Positions 21,551 to 33,479 of a DNA stretch of 64,000 bases are shown here, piece by piece. The notes beneath the pieces are model-generated. The model was given only the letters and a program-made list of their open reading frames with translations, was not told where the DNA came from and did not search any database. The position numbers were made by a program, and so were the translations under genes. The number at the start of each line of letters is the position of its first letter. The stretch's first letter is position 1. Source of the stretch: Hydractinia symbiolongicarpus. Taxonomy: Eukaryota; Cnidaria; Hydrozoa; Anthoathecata; Hydractiniidae. The stretch lies in contig NC_079875.1 of assembly GCF_029227915.1 (NCBI RefSeq), forward strand, positions 27,402,001 to 27,466,000, written 5' to 3'.

Positions 21551-22287
21551 ATACTATTAACTCCAAGTACTCATCAACTTTGAAAGTATTTTGTTGTTCC
21601 CGTGTACTGCGCATAGTACTGTTCTATTCTGTTCGCTAGGCTTTGGAAAAAAATTTCTCACCAGAACTTAAATTATTTTAAGATAAAACCGATATGCTGA
21701 GGGGCTAGTTCTCTTGCATTACGCAGAAAATTGACTATTTGTAGTTGTTTGATGATTAACAGTACTTACAATCCCATTTGTAATCACTTGTAGTTTGCCG
21801 TAATACTATTATTCCAATTTTCACCACTCGTATCAAAATCCATATTCTTTTTTTTCACTCTTTCCCACGCGCTCCATAAATAACAACTAATCGTATCACT
21901 CATGACTTAAAAAAATAAAAAATAAATTAAAAACTATTTGAGAATCCACATAAAACTCCCGTACTGGATAACTCTTACTAATGATAATTTGTCACTAAAC
22001 AATCCCCCTGCCCTTCTAGACCATGACTCCTGGCTAATTTCTACTGAATACATGCCCTACGAAGCGACTTTCACGCTTTTTTTACCACAATAATTTTATA
22101 ACAACAGGAGCATTTTCTTTCTGGCAAATACGAATAACAAAAGAACAACTTTAGGTTCAAATCGTTCTTTCTAAAACTAAGGACAACCTCATTTTCGTTG
22201 TCAAGTAAGAACAATCCATTATAGAAATTCTCTTGACTCTCAATAACTTTCTCCCAGAACTTTTTTTCTTTAATAATTGTTCCCTGG
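21551..22287. repeat. Left arm of the inverted duplication, distal part
   Basis: This block matches the reverse complement of 27046-27790 at moderate identity with small indels. Together with 15466-16720 it makes the left arm of the TRIM inverted duplication. It is non-coding and probably intronic. Confidence 0.85.
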
Positions 22288-22599
22288 ATAACCTAAAATT
22301 TAAGATCTAATATTTTGACAAATTAAGATCTCGTGTACTTCTTTGCTTGAAACAGCATAATGATGTTCTTTTTATTCACAAAAATTTATGTAATATATAA
22401 CGCGGTGGAAAGGTAAGAAAAGAAAGTTTAGAAAGTAAAGTAAAGGAAGCTTTTTTTGCGATATTTAATAAGTCTTTCTTCAATTTTATTATGTGCAAGA
22501 ACCAACGTTGTAATATGACGAATTACAGTGTAATTGTGATTTGTTAGAAAATGGCATGTCAGGTTGATACTTGATTATTACCACATAATTTGTGTTTAG

Positions 22600-23057
22600 A
22601 ACTTGTGAAAATCAGTAAAAATGGCGATGTCAAGACATTTCAATCAATTCTTATTGATCAACCAAGTATCGTTAAAATGAGAGGTGTTTATGAAACAACA
22701 CTGTTGATGCAAGCTGTATGTTACAATACATCATCAATAGTGAAATGTTTGATTAATGCTGGTAGTGATGTGAATACTGTGGATAAAAATAAATGGAATG
22801 CATATCACTACAGTGTGTGTTGTGGTCATCATGATGTTTTGAAAGTTTTGATTAATCATGACGTCACAAATATAAACAATGTAAGCAGTAACAATAACAC
22901 ACCATTACATTTTGCATCTCGTGATGGTCATACTGATTGTGTGAAGTTGTTGTCGTCGATCCCACACATTGATGTTAATATACGGAACAAACAGAACAAA
23001 ACTGTTTATGATGTTACTTGTAATAACACTATCAAACGTTTATTACAAGAACATTAG
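22600..23057 (+). CDS. Ankyrin-repeat exon, probable last exon of the left TRIM locus
   Basis: An acceptor (tgtgtttag) precedes 22600 and the frame runs 152 codons to a TAG. It contains about four ankyrin repeats: TLLMQAVCYNTSSIVKCLIN, NAYHYSVCCGHHDVLKVLIN and NTPLHFASRDGHTDCVKLL are the clearest. The exon starts in phase 1, and the small TRIM exon at 16544-16596 ends in phase 1 (TTTGAAG|GT), so the two join in frame. That would give a TRIM protein with C-terminal ankyrin repeats, a likely protein-binding receptor or E3 ligase. No equivalent exon is seen for the right copy, where satellites occupy the corresponding place. There is no in-frame upstream Met, so it is not a stand-alone gene. The link to TRIM is inferred. 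Confidence 0.7.
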
Positions 23058-23199
23058 AGAAATTAAGAACATTTTGAGACAATTATATTTTTTAATTTAC
23101 GTAAGTAATTTATGAAAAGCATATTATTTATTAGAGCTATAGGCTATGGCTCTTTCTGGACTTATCGTCAAAATCTTTTTTTTTTCTTTACTCAAGAAC

Positions 23200-25535
23200 G
23201 TGAAAAGCACCAAACAAATTTTCTTGACATGTATACATCCGAAATATATCACACTCGTCAATTTTAAATGCCTCGTTTCTCAATTTTACGACTAAAACAT
23301 ATAGAACCTGAGACGAGGTTGTCGTCCCTAAATGACAATTATCTTGTATCAATTCGAAAAATCGCAAATATATAACACTCGTCTCTTTTAAATGCCTCGC
23401 TAATCAATTCCACGGCTAAGATATAAGAACCTGAAACGAGGTGCTGACACTAAAGTACGATTATCCTGCATCAATACAAAAAGTCGCAAATATATGAGAC
23501 ACTCGTCTCTTTTAAATGCCTCGTTTATCAATTTTACAACTAAAATATATGGAAACTGAGACAAGGTTGTCGTCCCTAAATGACAATTATCTTGCAACAA
23601 TACGAAAAATAGCAAATATATAACACTCGTCTCTTTGAAATGCCTCGTTTATCAATTTTACGGCTAAAATATATAGAGCCTGAGACGAGGTTGTCAACCC
23701 TAAATGACAATTATGTTGCATCAATAGGAAAAATCGCTAATATGTAACAGCCGTCTCTTTTAAATGCCTCGTTTATCAATTTTACCACTAAAATATATAG
23801 AACCTGAGACGAGGTTGTTGACCCCAATTGACAATTGTCTTGTATCAATACGAAAAATCGCAAATATATGACACTCGACACTTTGAATTGCCTCCTTTAT
23901 CAATTTTACGGCTAAAATATATAGAACCGGAAACGAGCTTGTCGTCCCTAAATGACAATTATTCTGTATCAATACGAAAAGTCGCACATATATGACACTC
24001 CTCACTTTGAAATGACTCGTTTATCAATTTTACGGCTATAATATATAGAACTGAGACGATGTTGTCGTCCCTAAATGACAATTATCTTGTACCAATACGA
24101 AAACTCGCAAATGTATAACACTCCTCACTTCTAATTGCCTCGTTTGTCAATTCCAAGGCTAAAATATAAGAACCTAGACGTTGCTAACCCTAAAGTACAA
24201 TTATCTTCTATCAATACGAAAAATCGCAAATACATGACGCTCGTAACTTTGAAAAACCTTGTTTATCAATTTTAGGGCTGAAATATAAGAACTTTTAACG
24301 ACATTGTTGACCCTAAGGTACAGCTATCTTGTATCAATACGAAAAATCGCAAATATATGAGACATCTTCTCTTTTAAATACCTCCTTTATCGCTTTTACG
24401 ACTACAATATATAGAACCTGAAAAGAGGTTATCGTCTCTAAATGATAATTATCTTGTATCAATATGAAAAATCGCAAATATATAACACTTGTCAATTTTA
24501 AGCGCCTCGTTTATGAATTTTACAGCTATAATATATAGAACCTGAGACGAGGTTAACCCTAAAGTACAATTATCTTGTATCAATACGAAAAATCGCAAAT
24601 ATATGACACTTGTCTCTTTTAAATAACTCGTTGGTCAAAATTACGGTTATAATATATAGAACCTGAGACGAGGTTGTTGTCCCTAAATGACAACTATCTT
24701 GTATCAATATGAAAAATCGCAAATATATAACACTTGTCAATTTTAAGCGCCTCGTTTATGAATTTTACAGCTATAATATATAGAACCTGAGACGAGGTTG
24801 TCGCCCCTAAATGACAATTATCTTGTATCAGTATGAAAAATCGAAAATATACAACACTCGTCACCTTGAAATGTCTCGTTTATCAATTCCACGGCTAATA
24901 TATAAGAACCTCAGACGAAATTGTTGGCCTTAACTTACAATCATCTTGTATGAATACGAAAAATCGCAAATATATGAGGCACTCGTCAATTTTAAATGCC
25001 TCGTTTATGAATTTTACGGCTAAAATATATAGAACCTGACACGAGGATGTCATCCCTAAATGACAATTATCTTGTGTCAATACAAAAAATCGCAAATATA
25101 CAACGCTCGTCTCTTTTTAATGCCTCGTGTATCAATTTTACGGCTAAAATATATAGAAACTGAGACGAAGTTGTTGACCCTGAATGACAATTATCTTTTA
25201 TCAATACGAAAAATGTCAAATACATGACACTCGTGTCTCTTAAATGCCTCGTTTATCAATTTTACCGCTAAAATATATAGAACCTGAGACGAAGTTGTTG
25301 ACCCTAAATGACAATTTTCCTGCATCAATGCGAAAAATAGGAAATATATGAGACTCTCGTCAAATTTAAATGCCTCTTTCATCAATTTTACGGCCAAAGT
25401 ATATAGAAACTGAGACAAATTTGTTGACCCTAAATGACAATTATCTTGTATCAATACGAGAATCGCAAATATATGAGACACTCGTCAATTTTAAATGCCT
25501 CGTTTATTAATTTTACGGATAAATTGCTCAATTGT
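23200..25535. repeat. Satellite A, about 19 tandem copies of a 124-bp unit
   Basis: The unit contains atgcctcgtttatcaatttt, an acggctaaaatatatagaac block, tgagacgaggttgt and gacaattatcttgtatcaat. Successive 'gcaaatata' landmarks at 23612 and 23736 give the period of 124. Copies differ by scattered substitutions and small indels. Minus-strand frames across it are artefacts, since 124 is not a multiple of three. Confidence 0.95.
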
Positions 25536-25854
25536 CTAAAAATTAAAACTTTAAGAACATAATTGTAAATAAGTTTATTTGGGTTATGTCATTTTTCGTA
25601 AATAATAAAAATTAAACTCATCATTTTTTAAACTGATATACGACTAAGTGTAAAAATATAAAGTGCGTAATTGATATTCTGTTTTACTATTAATGCAAAT
25701 TCCCTGGAAACAAAGTTGCCGCGGGCGTTCGCAATTGACTTTGGTGACATCTTCGTTCAATGTTTCCATTTTTTGCACGCATTAGTTTTATTTACAGTCC
25801 TCTGAAAGAAGAAAAACGTTGTTAGTTTTTATCCTCGATTTTGATTAGGTGCAA

Positions 25855-26990
25855 CCTAACAGTGTGCAATTTTTATACCGCAAGTTTATCATATGTAGTG
25901 CGAGTTACAAATTTAAACTGCGAGTTTGACATATCTATTGCGAGTTACAAATTTTAAAATGCAAGTTTATGATACCTCGTGCGAGTTACAAATTTTAAAC
26001 TGCGAGTTTATCATATCTAGTGCCAGTTAAACATTTTAAACTGCAAGTTTAACGTATCATAGTGCGAGTTACAATTTTTAGACTGCGAGTTTAAAATATC
26101 TATTGCGACTTACAAATTTTAAAATGCAAGTTTATTATATCTCGTGCGAGTTACAAATTTTAAACTGCGAGTTTGACATATCTAGTGCGAGTTACAAATT
26201 TTAAAGTGCGAGTTTATCATATCTCGTGCGAGTTACAAATTTTAAACTGCGAGTTTGACGTATCATAGTGCGAGTTACAAATTTTAAACTGCGAGTTTAT
26301 CATATCTAGTGCCAGTTAAACATTTTAAACTGCGAGTTTAACGTATCATAGTGCGAGTTACAATTTTTAGACTGCGAGTTTAAAATATCTATTGCGACTT
26401 ACAAATTTTAAACTGCAAGTTTATTATATCTAGTGCGAGTTACAAATTTTAAAGTGCGAGTTTATCATATCTCGTGCGAGTTACAAATTTTAAACTGCGA
26501 GTTTATCATATCTCGTGCGAGTTACAAATTTTAAACTGCGAGTTTGACATATCTAGTGCGAGTTACAAATTTTAAAGTGCGAGTTTATCATATCTAGTGC
26601 CAGTTAAAAGTTTTAAACTGCGAGTTTAACGTATCATAGTGCGAGTTACAATTTTTAGACTGCGAGTTTAAAATATCTATTGCGACTTACAAATTTTAAA
26701 ATGCTCATATCTCGTGCGAGTTACAAATTTTAAACTGCGAGTTTGACATATCTAGTGCGAGTTACATATTTTAAAGTGCGAGTTTATCATATCTAGTGCC
26801 AGTTAAAAATTTTAAACTGCGAGTTTAACGTATCATTGTGCGAGTTACAATTTTTAAACTGCGAGTTTAAAATATCTATTGCGAGTTACAAATTTTAAAA
26901 TGCAAGTTTATGATACCTCGTGCGAGTTACAAATTTTAAAGTGCGAGTTTATCATATCTAATGCGAGTTACAAATTTTAAACTAAATAAG
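25855..26990. repeat. Satellite B, about 27 copies of a 41-bp unit with higher-order period
   Basis: The unit is two half-units, 'tgcgagtttatcatatctag' and 'tgcgagttacaaattttaaac', both starting with tgcgagtt. A variant marked by aacgtatcat starts at 26051, 26340, 26628 and 26827. Spacings of 289, 288 and 199 bp show a higher-order repeat of about seven units, with one shortened array. It lies immediately beside the right arm of the TRIM duplication. Confidence 0.95.
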
Positions 26991-27045
26991 GAAAACAGGA
27001 AAATCCACATGCTTTTCCAAGCTACTCTTTTTTAAAAGCGCCTAG

Positions 27046-29268
27046 GGGACAATTATTAAAGAAAAACGGTTCTGGGTGAAAGTTATTGAGGGTCAAGAGA
27101 AATTACATTATGTATTGTTCTTACTTTACGACGAAAATGAGGTTGTTCTTAGTTTTAGAAACAACGATTTGAACCTAAAGTTGTTCTTTTGTTATTTGTA
27201 TTTGCCAGAAAGGAAAGTCTCATGTTCTTATAAAATTATATATGTAAGAAAAGCGTGGAAGTCGCTGCTTAGGGCATGTATTTAGTCGATATTAGCAAGA
27301 AGTAATTGTACGGGAGGGCATGGATAGATTGTTCAGTGAGGAATTATCATTAGTAGGTGTTATCTAGGGCGGCAGTTTTATTTGGATTCTCAAACAGTTT
27401 TTTTTTAAATTTTAAAAGTGGCAAGTGACATTACAACGACACGGTGAGTTGTTAAGAATTAAAATGGAAGTAGGCAAACTGGCTTTGATTGGCGCAGCAA
27501 GTATAAATATTTAGGGGGCAGTGTGGGAAGAAGTGGAGAAGAACATCTATTGTGCTACGAGTGGTGAAAACGGGAGTAATAGTACTACGGTAAACTACAA
27601 GTGGTTAGAAATGGGATTGAAACTACTGTTAATCATGAAAAACTACATATAGGGACGAATAAATTAAGTCTAATTTCTGCGTACCGCAAGAGAACAAACC
27701 CCAGTCTTTGTCGCCTAAAATCTCTTTCATCATATTGGTTTTATCTTAAGAAAAACTTTCAAAGTTGATGAGTGTTAAGAATTAATAGCATTGGAATAAT
27801 ACTTGTGCTCAATAAATTGTTTTCTTCGCCATAGTAGGATTATTATATAAAAAAAGAACATATAAAATTTACAATAAAATACACGAAGCTTTTTATAAAT
27901 AAAACTTAACACCTTCAGGTAAATAAGGATTATTTACGAAAAGCTTCGTGTATTTGATTGTAAATTTTAGATTTTTTTTTTATATCACTTGTGCTCACGT
28001 TATTACATATACAACCTGTTTTAGGTAGTAATAGTCTTTTAGCAATACCACAATTACTGTGTATCGAGAAAAATTATCTCCACCACATAAAAACCTTCAT
28101 ACCTTTAAAAGAGTAACGCTTCTTAGCAAGCTGGAAACTTATTGGCTTTACATCACTAAATAAAACACCGTTTAATTATAGTGCTGCTATTTTTTTAATC
28201 TTTATCAATCTGTACAAACATTTAACACACAGGCTGTAGAAATATTTCAATTGTATGCGACAAATATTGAAGCAGTTGTAATGATATATCAATCATTTAA
28301 AACAGTTCAATGACAACAAATTCTGATTCTGATCAATATGGTGATGTGTAGAGACGATGAGAAGTAACACATAGAGGATTTTAAATATACCTACTTCTGT
28401 GGTTGTTTTCCAGAACGAGGATTTACAATTGGTTTCTCGTACTCTATAAAATACAATAAAAATTTTTTAAAATTCGCACAATTTATGTTAACACTTTAAT
28501 CAATAAAATGAAAAACTCACTTTTCAGACTTTCTACTAAGTTCATTAGATCAGTTGTTAATTGTGAATAGTTGGGTTGGGTTTCAACTTCATCAATCAAG
28601 TTTCTATAAACAGAACATTCATTGAGATCTACACCAACAGTGGTGACGTCATCTATTGAAATATTTATTTCGCCCAATGGATTTGACAAAATATCTGCTT
28701 CGTTCATTTGATGAAGATGTGAATTGAATGTTGGGATAGTTCTTGGAAACGAGGATAGCCTGCGAAGTTGTCGTTCAATTTCCAACTTTTCAGTAACTAA
28801 CTCAAAATGAGATTTTAAATTAAAAGCTTGAACGTAATCTGTAAATTCTTGTACTTTCTTATTGTCGACAAAACCATCACAAGTCAATTTTGCTTTAAAT
28901 TCTTCAGACTTCTCATCGAATATCCGCAATAGATCTTCTTCTTCTTTATTTATTATTTTGAGATATTCGTCTAGTCGTTTTAACTTTCTTTCTTTTAATT
29001 TTTGAACAAATACTTCCCTTTCTTTCTCCAAATTTGTTAAAGCGTCACCGTATTTTCTTGTTAACTTTTCCAACACCACTTTTGTTTCATTGAATGATGT
29101 AATAAACGACTGAAACCACTTTTTGGCTTCCAGGCCAAAATCATCTATCAATTTAATTCTGTGATTCTTATGTTGTCGGTGTTTGCAATAAACACATGTT
29201 AACAAATTTTCACAATCGGTACAGGCAAATTTGGCAAGCGAGTCATGTTGCTTACAAAATGGTTGGAG
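27046..29268. repeat. Right arm of the inverted TRIM duplication
   Basis: Reverse complement of 15466-16720 plus 21551-22287. It is uninterrupted by the gypsy element but carries the foldback insertion 27812-27986, which the left arm lacks. Exonic identity is high (only a handful of differences over the 160 shared residues); intronic identity is lower. Confidence 0.9.
27812..27986. mobile_element. Foldback/MITE-like element, 175 bp
   Basis: The left half has aaatttacaataaaatacac followed by gaagctttt. The right half is its reverse complement, aaaagcttcgtgtatttgat followed by tgtaaatttta, giving an inverted repeat of about 35 bp. The insertion is flanked by 11-bp direct repeats acttgtgctca (27801-27811 and 27987-27997). 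The left arm has a single copy of that word (as tgagcacaagt near 16701), an empty site. It is non-coding. Confidence 0.85.
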
Positions 29269-30153
29269 TTCTTGCAGTTTTTGATTGAAAATGACATTGA
29301 TATATGATTTGTTGGAACAAGAATGAAAGTTTTGACATTTTTCAAAGATCTTTAAACTGCATTTTGTACAGGAATAGTTGATCATCTGGTTGCAGTCTTT
29401 ACTTTGCTGACATAAAGAATTAACTTTTTCACCAGGGGAGCTATGAACAAAGTAATATCAATTTTTTTACAAAAACATTCTATGTAACTAAATTATATAT
29501 CCTTATTATCCATTATAGTGACTTTCTTGACATATGCTATACAATTTTTATGTCGACCATGAGCTGCTATTTTTGTTACTTTTTTCTTATTTTTTGAACA
29601 CTTTGTACTCACGATATGAATATTTGGTATAAAATTTCTGCTTTAAAATATAATTTCCCTATGTTTATTATTCTTTTATGAAGAGCTTTTAGATTTGTAA
29701 TTGTATTTTTTTGTTCACATACAAACCACATTTGTGTATAGGTAACTGAAATGTTTGAAACTAAAAACTTTTTCACAAAATTATGTCTGTGTTATTTCCA
29801 TGCGCGTTTGTCTAAATTAAACATTCTGACAATTACTGAGAGAAGTACTAAGTAGTATTGAGCGTGTTCAGTATTATGTACATAGGATTAACTTACACTT
29901 TGTCCAAAATGCCAGTTAATGTAAACACTTTCATTAATGAGGATGTTGTTTGTTCGTGAGTAATTGTTGTCTTTTTAGTACACCTCACTGGACAAGACAG
30001 TTCAGCACTCCCATCTTCCATAAATAATAAAATACCATCTAGACAACCTTGACAATAAGTGTGCCCGCAGTTCAGTTGTTTAGGCTCATGATAGGTGTCT
30101 AAACAAATCTTGCATTCCAACAACGCAGCAAGCTCAACTTTTGATAAAGCCAT
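28103..30153 (-). CDS. TRIM-family RING/B-box/coiled-coil protein (spliced)
   Basis: Exon 1 (30153 to about 29896) starts ATGGCTTTATC and encodes a C3HC4 RING: CKICLDTYHEP, then NCGHTYCQGC and SCPVRC. Exon 2 (29440-28521) gives a first B-box-like Cys pattern (CQQSKDCNQ...YSCTKC), a B-box 2 (CKQHDSLAKFACTDCEN...C..C.HRQHKNH) and a long coiled coil (about 90 residues from KWFQSFITS). Exons 3 (28443-28395) and 4 (28155-28103) are 49 and 53 nt; all splice phases agree (2, 1, 2, 1). Exon 4 ends at a donor in phase 1 and no further exon was recognised, so the C-terminus is missing or lost. TRIM proteins are usually E3 ubiquitin ligases. A 5'-truncated paralogue lies inverted at 15.5-16.6 kb. Confidence 0.85.
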
Positions 30154-30159
30154 TTTATT

Positions 30160-31170
30160 ACAAAAACTTGAAAATACTTCTAAAAAATAAAATTCAAGCA
30201 CATTTTTAATTCCAGATAAGTGAGATTGTTTAGTATATTTATGAGTGAACAGCTTTCCACTGAAAAATGCTTACGTGGCATGAAAAAAAACTACTAGTAA
30301 AGCGATAAAAAATCCATATGAAGCACACAATCTTTCAATATCAGCAAAGGTGATAAAAACATGCCACGCAAAATGTCAATGTCAAGAACTCCAACTCCAA
30401 CCAAGCAGAAATTATCATATATGTCAGAGAAAAAAGAGTGAGAATTTGCCAAAAGTTGTTACAGCCATTATTACAGCAAATGCAATATATGGCTTTCTGT
30501 AAAATAATTATCATATATGTCAGAGTGAAAAAAGTAAGAAATTGCCAAAAAGGTGTTAAAGTAAAGATAATTCCACAGATTCTGTTTCATATCACTCTAA
30601 TAAAGTTATTCAAAATATTATTTATGAAAAAAGAAATAAAAAATCAAGATTATGAATCAAAAAGTATACTCCGCCTAGATTTAGCATAATCAACAAACAG
30701 TAAAAACTTAGATATTAGGCTGAAATAATGTTTTACTCACAGCACAATCAATCGAGTACTTTTTAGATTGAAATTTTTCGGCGTTATGTTTCCTTTCTAC
30801 AATGCTACACTTATCATCAAACAGCCTTTATATGAAGCAAATGCAATATATGACTTTCTGTAAAACAATGAATTTCCAAACCAAGTATATAGTAAACGTT
30901 TAAAGTTATTTAATATTTTAGGTCATAAGATATATACAAAACTTTTTCTTCTAACTTGTGTTTTCAAAAATATCTTTTACAATACTGAAACTACAAATGA
31001 CACGTCAGTGTTTGTCCAGTAATAAAAATATTTAATTAAACAGTGCAATAATAGACCTCTTTTGTTGCCATAGTTCGTATTTGATTTCAGAAGCTCTTCA
31101 TCGCAGATAAGACACTCCTTTATTTGTTTGTCTTTAAAAAGCTTAGTAGCTATGACAACGCTTGTTACTT
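30160..31170. other. Upstream region of the TRIM gene; short direct repeats
   Basis: No gene. A stretch beginning atcatatatgtcagag and ending attgccaaaa occurs twice about 95 bp apart (near 30414 and 30510). 'caaatgcaatatatg' followed by 'ctttctgtaaaa' also recurs near 30480 and 30840. The promoter of the minus-strand TRIM gene should lie at the left of this interval. Confidence 0.4.
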
Positions 31171-31175
31171 CTTAA

Positions 31176-31847
31176 TCATGACAACATGATTGTTGAGTCG
31201 CTCCATAAATAAACGGAATCGATATAAAATACTGACGAAAGTGTCTTTGTGACCTGATTGATTAATTTCGACAACATTACAGCAGATTGAAGCTCTAACC
31301 TGGGGATTGTACATTTCGATATCGGTGCTACACGTAATTGTGATGTAACCAACGACACTTGTGCATTCCCTACTGCATCAACAAAACGAATATATACACA
31401 ACATCCAAACCCCTTTAGACTGGCGTCACAAAAAGCGTGTAATTCTACATGATCAGCATTAACATGGTCACCATACCACCGTGGAAAAACAATCTGACTA
31501 CAACTCTCGATGTCGTCAGTGACTGACTTCCCTTCATCCAAACAATCACCATCAATCAACTCATCCAACTTTATACCAGCTATACAAACGTTCTGAAACA
31601 AAACCTTCAACTTCATAACAAATGAGATAATTAAACCTAACGGGTCATATATCGATGCGATGAAACTGAGCACCTTTTTTTTGGTTGGTGTCGACTTCGT
31701 TAAATGCAATAAATGTTTAATATCAAATACTGTATTGTCCTTCTTTTTGTCCCATGCAACACTCAATACTTTGGTACGCGATATTGAGCTTGTATTTGAT
31801 GGAAACACGTTCGATACTCTTTGACTGTCTGTCATAAAATTAATCAA
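31176..31847 (-). pseudogene. BEL/Pao retrotransposon fragment (RT end to RNase H)
   Basis: The 223-residue frame reads KVLSVAWD, then KKKVLSFIASIYDPLGLI, a block diagnostic of BEL/Pao polyproteins. It is followed by ELHAFCDASLKGFGCCVYIR and RVAPISKCTIPRLELQSAV with VYLWSDST of the RNase H-like region. It breaks off just after SDST and no integrase, gag or LTR was found nearby. The first Met lies next to a splice-acceptor-like tatgacag. The fragment sits at the downstream end of the short-exon gene on the same strand. Confidence 0.9.
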
Positions 31848-31947
31848 ATATAAAATAATATTGTGACTTTCTAGATGTTGCTTTACATTTTATTTAGTGG
31901 GAGAATTTGCATGTCATATTTTGAAAACATATCAGTTAAATACTTAC

Positions 31948-33421
31948 ACTCCAATGCAACATCAGTTCTAAAATCTACCTTGTCTTCAGCAGTAGAGGAG
32001 CTGTTTAAAACTGAATAGAAATAATGCAGACATAAGAGCAATAAGTTGCAATTTACAATTTCAATAAAAATTTATACGCAACTCTTTAATCCAAATTTAT
32101 GTGGGTATCGAGAAATAAAATAAAAAAAAATGCAAAAATTTATTTTCATGCAAGTAACCCAACTTACTTTCACAATTACTATCTGCATGTACGTTCATAT
32201 CAAGTTCCACAGAGGTATGTGCATTTGTAGCTAAAAAATAAATAAATTGAATTTGAGCAATGTAAATGTTTAAACTAGATTTGCCAATATATACAAAAAA
32301 CCTAAGCGAATGAACTTTTACATTAAAATTTTTCTTTATTACCTTCGCTAGTGCCTGGCAGTTCCTCGTTTTGTAATTCTGGAGAAGTTACTGAAATAAA
32401 ATGTTTACAACGTCAAAAAGACAATTCTGTTGGTCACTTTCCTAACCCACTTTGAACAAGCTTAATTAAAAAAATGAAAGGAAGGGGAAGAATATAGAAA
32501 TATCAAAACAAGATGATTGTCATTAAAATTGTCTTACCCTTATTACCTACAGCGTTCTGTTCATTTTCTTCTGTAACATTTTTTTTAAACTCATCTGAAA
32601 ATAATATGTTTTGGATTCAAAATTCGTAAAAATGATGTGCGCTGTTACACACAATGAAAAATTTACTATACGTTTTGAACTTTCCGCAAACACGCTTTGG
32701 ATCAACTGACCAGAGTAACTCTCTTTTATGTCTGTTGCAAATCCTTCTGTGCTAAAAGATGTCAATGTCATCCTGCCAGAGGGATTCATCTTTCCATACA
32801 AAACTAATACGTGCATGTTGTGCTGCATGTTCAAAATATATGCCCAAAAGAATATTGTTCACAGCAGATTTAAGTCAAATGGTTAAAACATTTTTAGCGA
32901 GGGGCCTGGGAATATAAACACACAATAACAGTTGTTTATTACGAAAAATCAAAATATTTCTACAACCATAGTTGTCCATAGTTTTTTATTTATACCATGC
33001 TTAGGAATGAAGACATAACATTACTTTACCTTTTTTCTAACAATTGGATTTGGTCGTTCCGGGTCGTGTTTTTAGGAATGTTTAATGCACGCTTCCTACT
33101 TTTCTTTTCAAATTTTTTACCACATTGTCGGCAGTGACCACAAGCAGATGCATTCAAGGTAGAAGAATTGGGGCAAATCTAAAAATTAAAATGCATGTTT
33201 ATATGAGAAATAGGGCAAGTCAACAAAAGTTTCTTGTTCTCCTTGTGGAATCATATTAAGTAACCTACCTTGCTTCCAAATGGCTTTTTGGAATCGGCTT
33301 TGCCATTACTAACTGCATATTTTGCAGACGAAGCTGACTTTGCTGACGCAATTGACTTTATTGACGAAGCTGATGGCGCTGACGAAGCTGATGTCGTTGA
33401 CGTAGGTTCTGTTGCTAACAT
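31948..33421 (-). CDS. Unknown spliced gene with Ser-rich start, CxxC block and short phase-1 exons
   Basis: Not recognised. Exon 1 (33421-33269) is Ser/Ala-rich (TSASSAPSASS) and ends AAG|GTAGGT. Exon 2 (33178-33030) carries ACGHCRQCGKKFEKKSRKR, a possible zinc ribbon with a basic patch, and ends AG|GTAAAG. A third coding block (about 32825-32658, VLYGKMNPSGRMTLTSFSTE) has an acceptor, but its phase does not fit exon 2, so an exon or a frameshift is missing. Four tiny exons follow, each in phase 1 at both ends: 32594-32547 (48 nt), 32390-32343 (48), 32230-32168 (63) and 32010-31948 (63). They encode acidic, probably disordered sequence. The Asp-rich plus-strand frame opposite exon 1 is a shadow. 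The end of the gene is not clear; a BEL fragment follows. Confidence 0.5.
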
Positions 33422-33479
33422 AGCTTATATTGTTGACGTTGTCATTGACAATACTGACGTTAAAGATGTTGACATTTTT

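Noticed and set aside
23400-25481. Minus-strand ORFs with repeated DNCHLG motifs
   Set aside because: They arise from the 124-bp satellite; the unit is not a multiple of three and the frames break each unit.
23200-26990. CRISPR-like regular repeats
   Set aside because: The arrays are head-to-tail satellites with no unique spacers, in an animal genome.
31176-31948. BEL/Pao fragment as a true last exon of the short-exon gene
   Set aside because: A phase-1 acceptor-like tatgacag precedes it, but one phase in three matches by chance and the sequence is an ordinary retrotransposon block. Kept separate.
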